Below are positions 6,002 through 6,058 of a DNA stretch of 6,058 nucleotides, piece by piece (within the stretch, counting starts at the first letter, position 1; each line of letters starts with the position of its first letter). The notes under the pieces are model-generated. The model saw only the letters and a list, made by a program, of their open reading frames with translations. It was not told where the DNA came from and made no database searches. This DNA comes from Natronomonas sp. (GTDB lineage: Archaea; Halobacteriota; Halobacteria; Halobacteriales; Haloarculaceae): the NCBI GenBank assembly GCA_007121575.1, contig SKKJ01000191.1, positions 1 to 6,058 on the forward strand, written 5' to 3'. Position numbers and translations under genes: made by a program.

Positions 6002-6058
6002 TCATGCAGAGGTATCGATTCCGTTGATCGTGACGAATCCGTACTCACAGCCTGTGCA
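6002..6058 (-). CDS. C-terminal fragment of a small haloarchaeal zinc-ribbon protein, cut off by window edge
   Basis: Reading minus from 6058, the frame encodes CTGCEYGFVTINGIDTSA and then TGA at 6004-6002. The CxxC followed by an aromatic residue, then a beta strand and a short DTS-like tail, resembles the second half of small (about 50-60 aa) haloarchaeal zinc beta-ribbon proteins; I recall one such family labelled DUF7838, from memory only. Third-position GC in these 18 codons (11 of 18) is higher than in the overlapping plus-strand reading, which favours minus-strand coding. The gene would be convergent with gcvPB. Such proteins usually have a first CxxC pair about 25-30 residues upstream, which lies beyond the window. 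The call rests on 18 residues, so it remains moderate. Confidence 0.5.
   Translation of the reverse strand, partial: CTGCEYGFVTINGIDTSA

Noticed and set aside
5936..6058. Open plus-strand frame from ATG 5936 to the window edge, with a TATA-like TCTATAACG upstream
   Set aside because: Third positions are AT-rich, with repeated AGA and other rare codons, and the opposite strand reads as a zinc-ribbon C-terminus with better codon use.

Overview
The window looks like chromosomal DNA of a haloarchaeon (class Halobacteria). Its proteins are rich in Asp and Glu. TATA-like boxes lie about 25-30 bp upstream of the start codons, as expected for leaderless transcripts. CTAG is scarce and the key proteins match haloarchaeal versions of their families. 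GC, sampled by eye, is in the mid-50s within genes and mid-40s in the 3' intergenic tail, which is low for the group. A lower-GC haloarchaeon is possible, but I cannot name the genus.

Layout from left to right. (1) On the minus strand, running off the left edge, is a SRAP-domain (YedK/HMCES-type) abasic-site DNA-protein crosslinking protein; about 187 N-terminal residues with all the usual active-site motifs are present. (2) A 281-bp divergent intergenic region carries TATA-like boxes for both directions. (3) On the plus strand is a 127-aa acidic protein of unknown function with a GTG start. (4) Next is a 408-aa archaeal-type NAD-dependent ornithine cyclodeaminase (TIGR00300, LOR/SDH-domain family), preceded by a perfect 7-bp inverted repeat that abuts its promoter. 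(5) gcvPA and gcvPB follow with a 4-nt ATGA overlap; they encode the two subunits of the glycine decarboxylase (P-protein) of the glycine cleavage system. (6) A roughly 600-bp AT-rich convergent intergenic region has no convincing gene but holds three perfect inverted repeats. (7) At the right edge, on the minus strand, are the last 18 codons of what looks like a small haloarchaeal zinc-ribbon protein.

The central block is amino-acid catabolism. Ornithine cyclodeaminase converts ornithine to proline plus ammonia. GcvPA/GcvPB decarboxylates glycine and passes the aminomethyl group to lipoyl-GcvH, after which GcvT makes methylene-tetrahydrofolate. gcvT and gcvH are not in the window, so the P-protein pair is separated from them or they lie elsewhere. 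I see no mobile element, CRISPR array, tRNA or rRNA. I do not see strong evidence of an undescribed multi-gene system. The items most worth following up are the operator-like palindrome before the cyclodeaminase gene, the unknown 127-aa protein, and the structured AT-rich tail.
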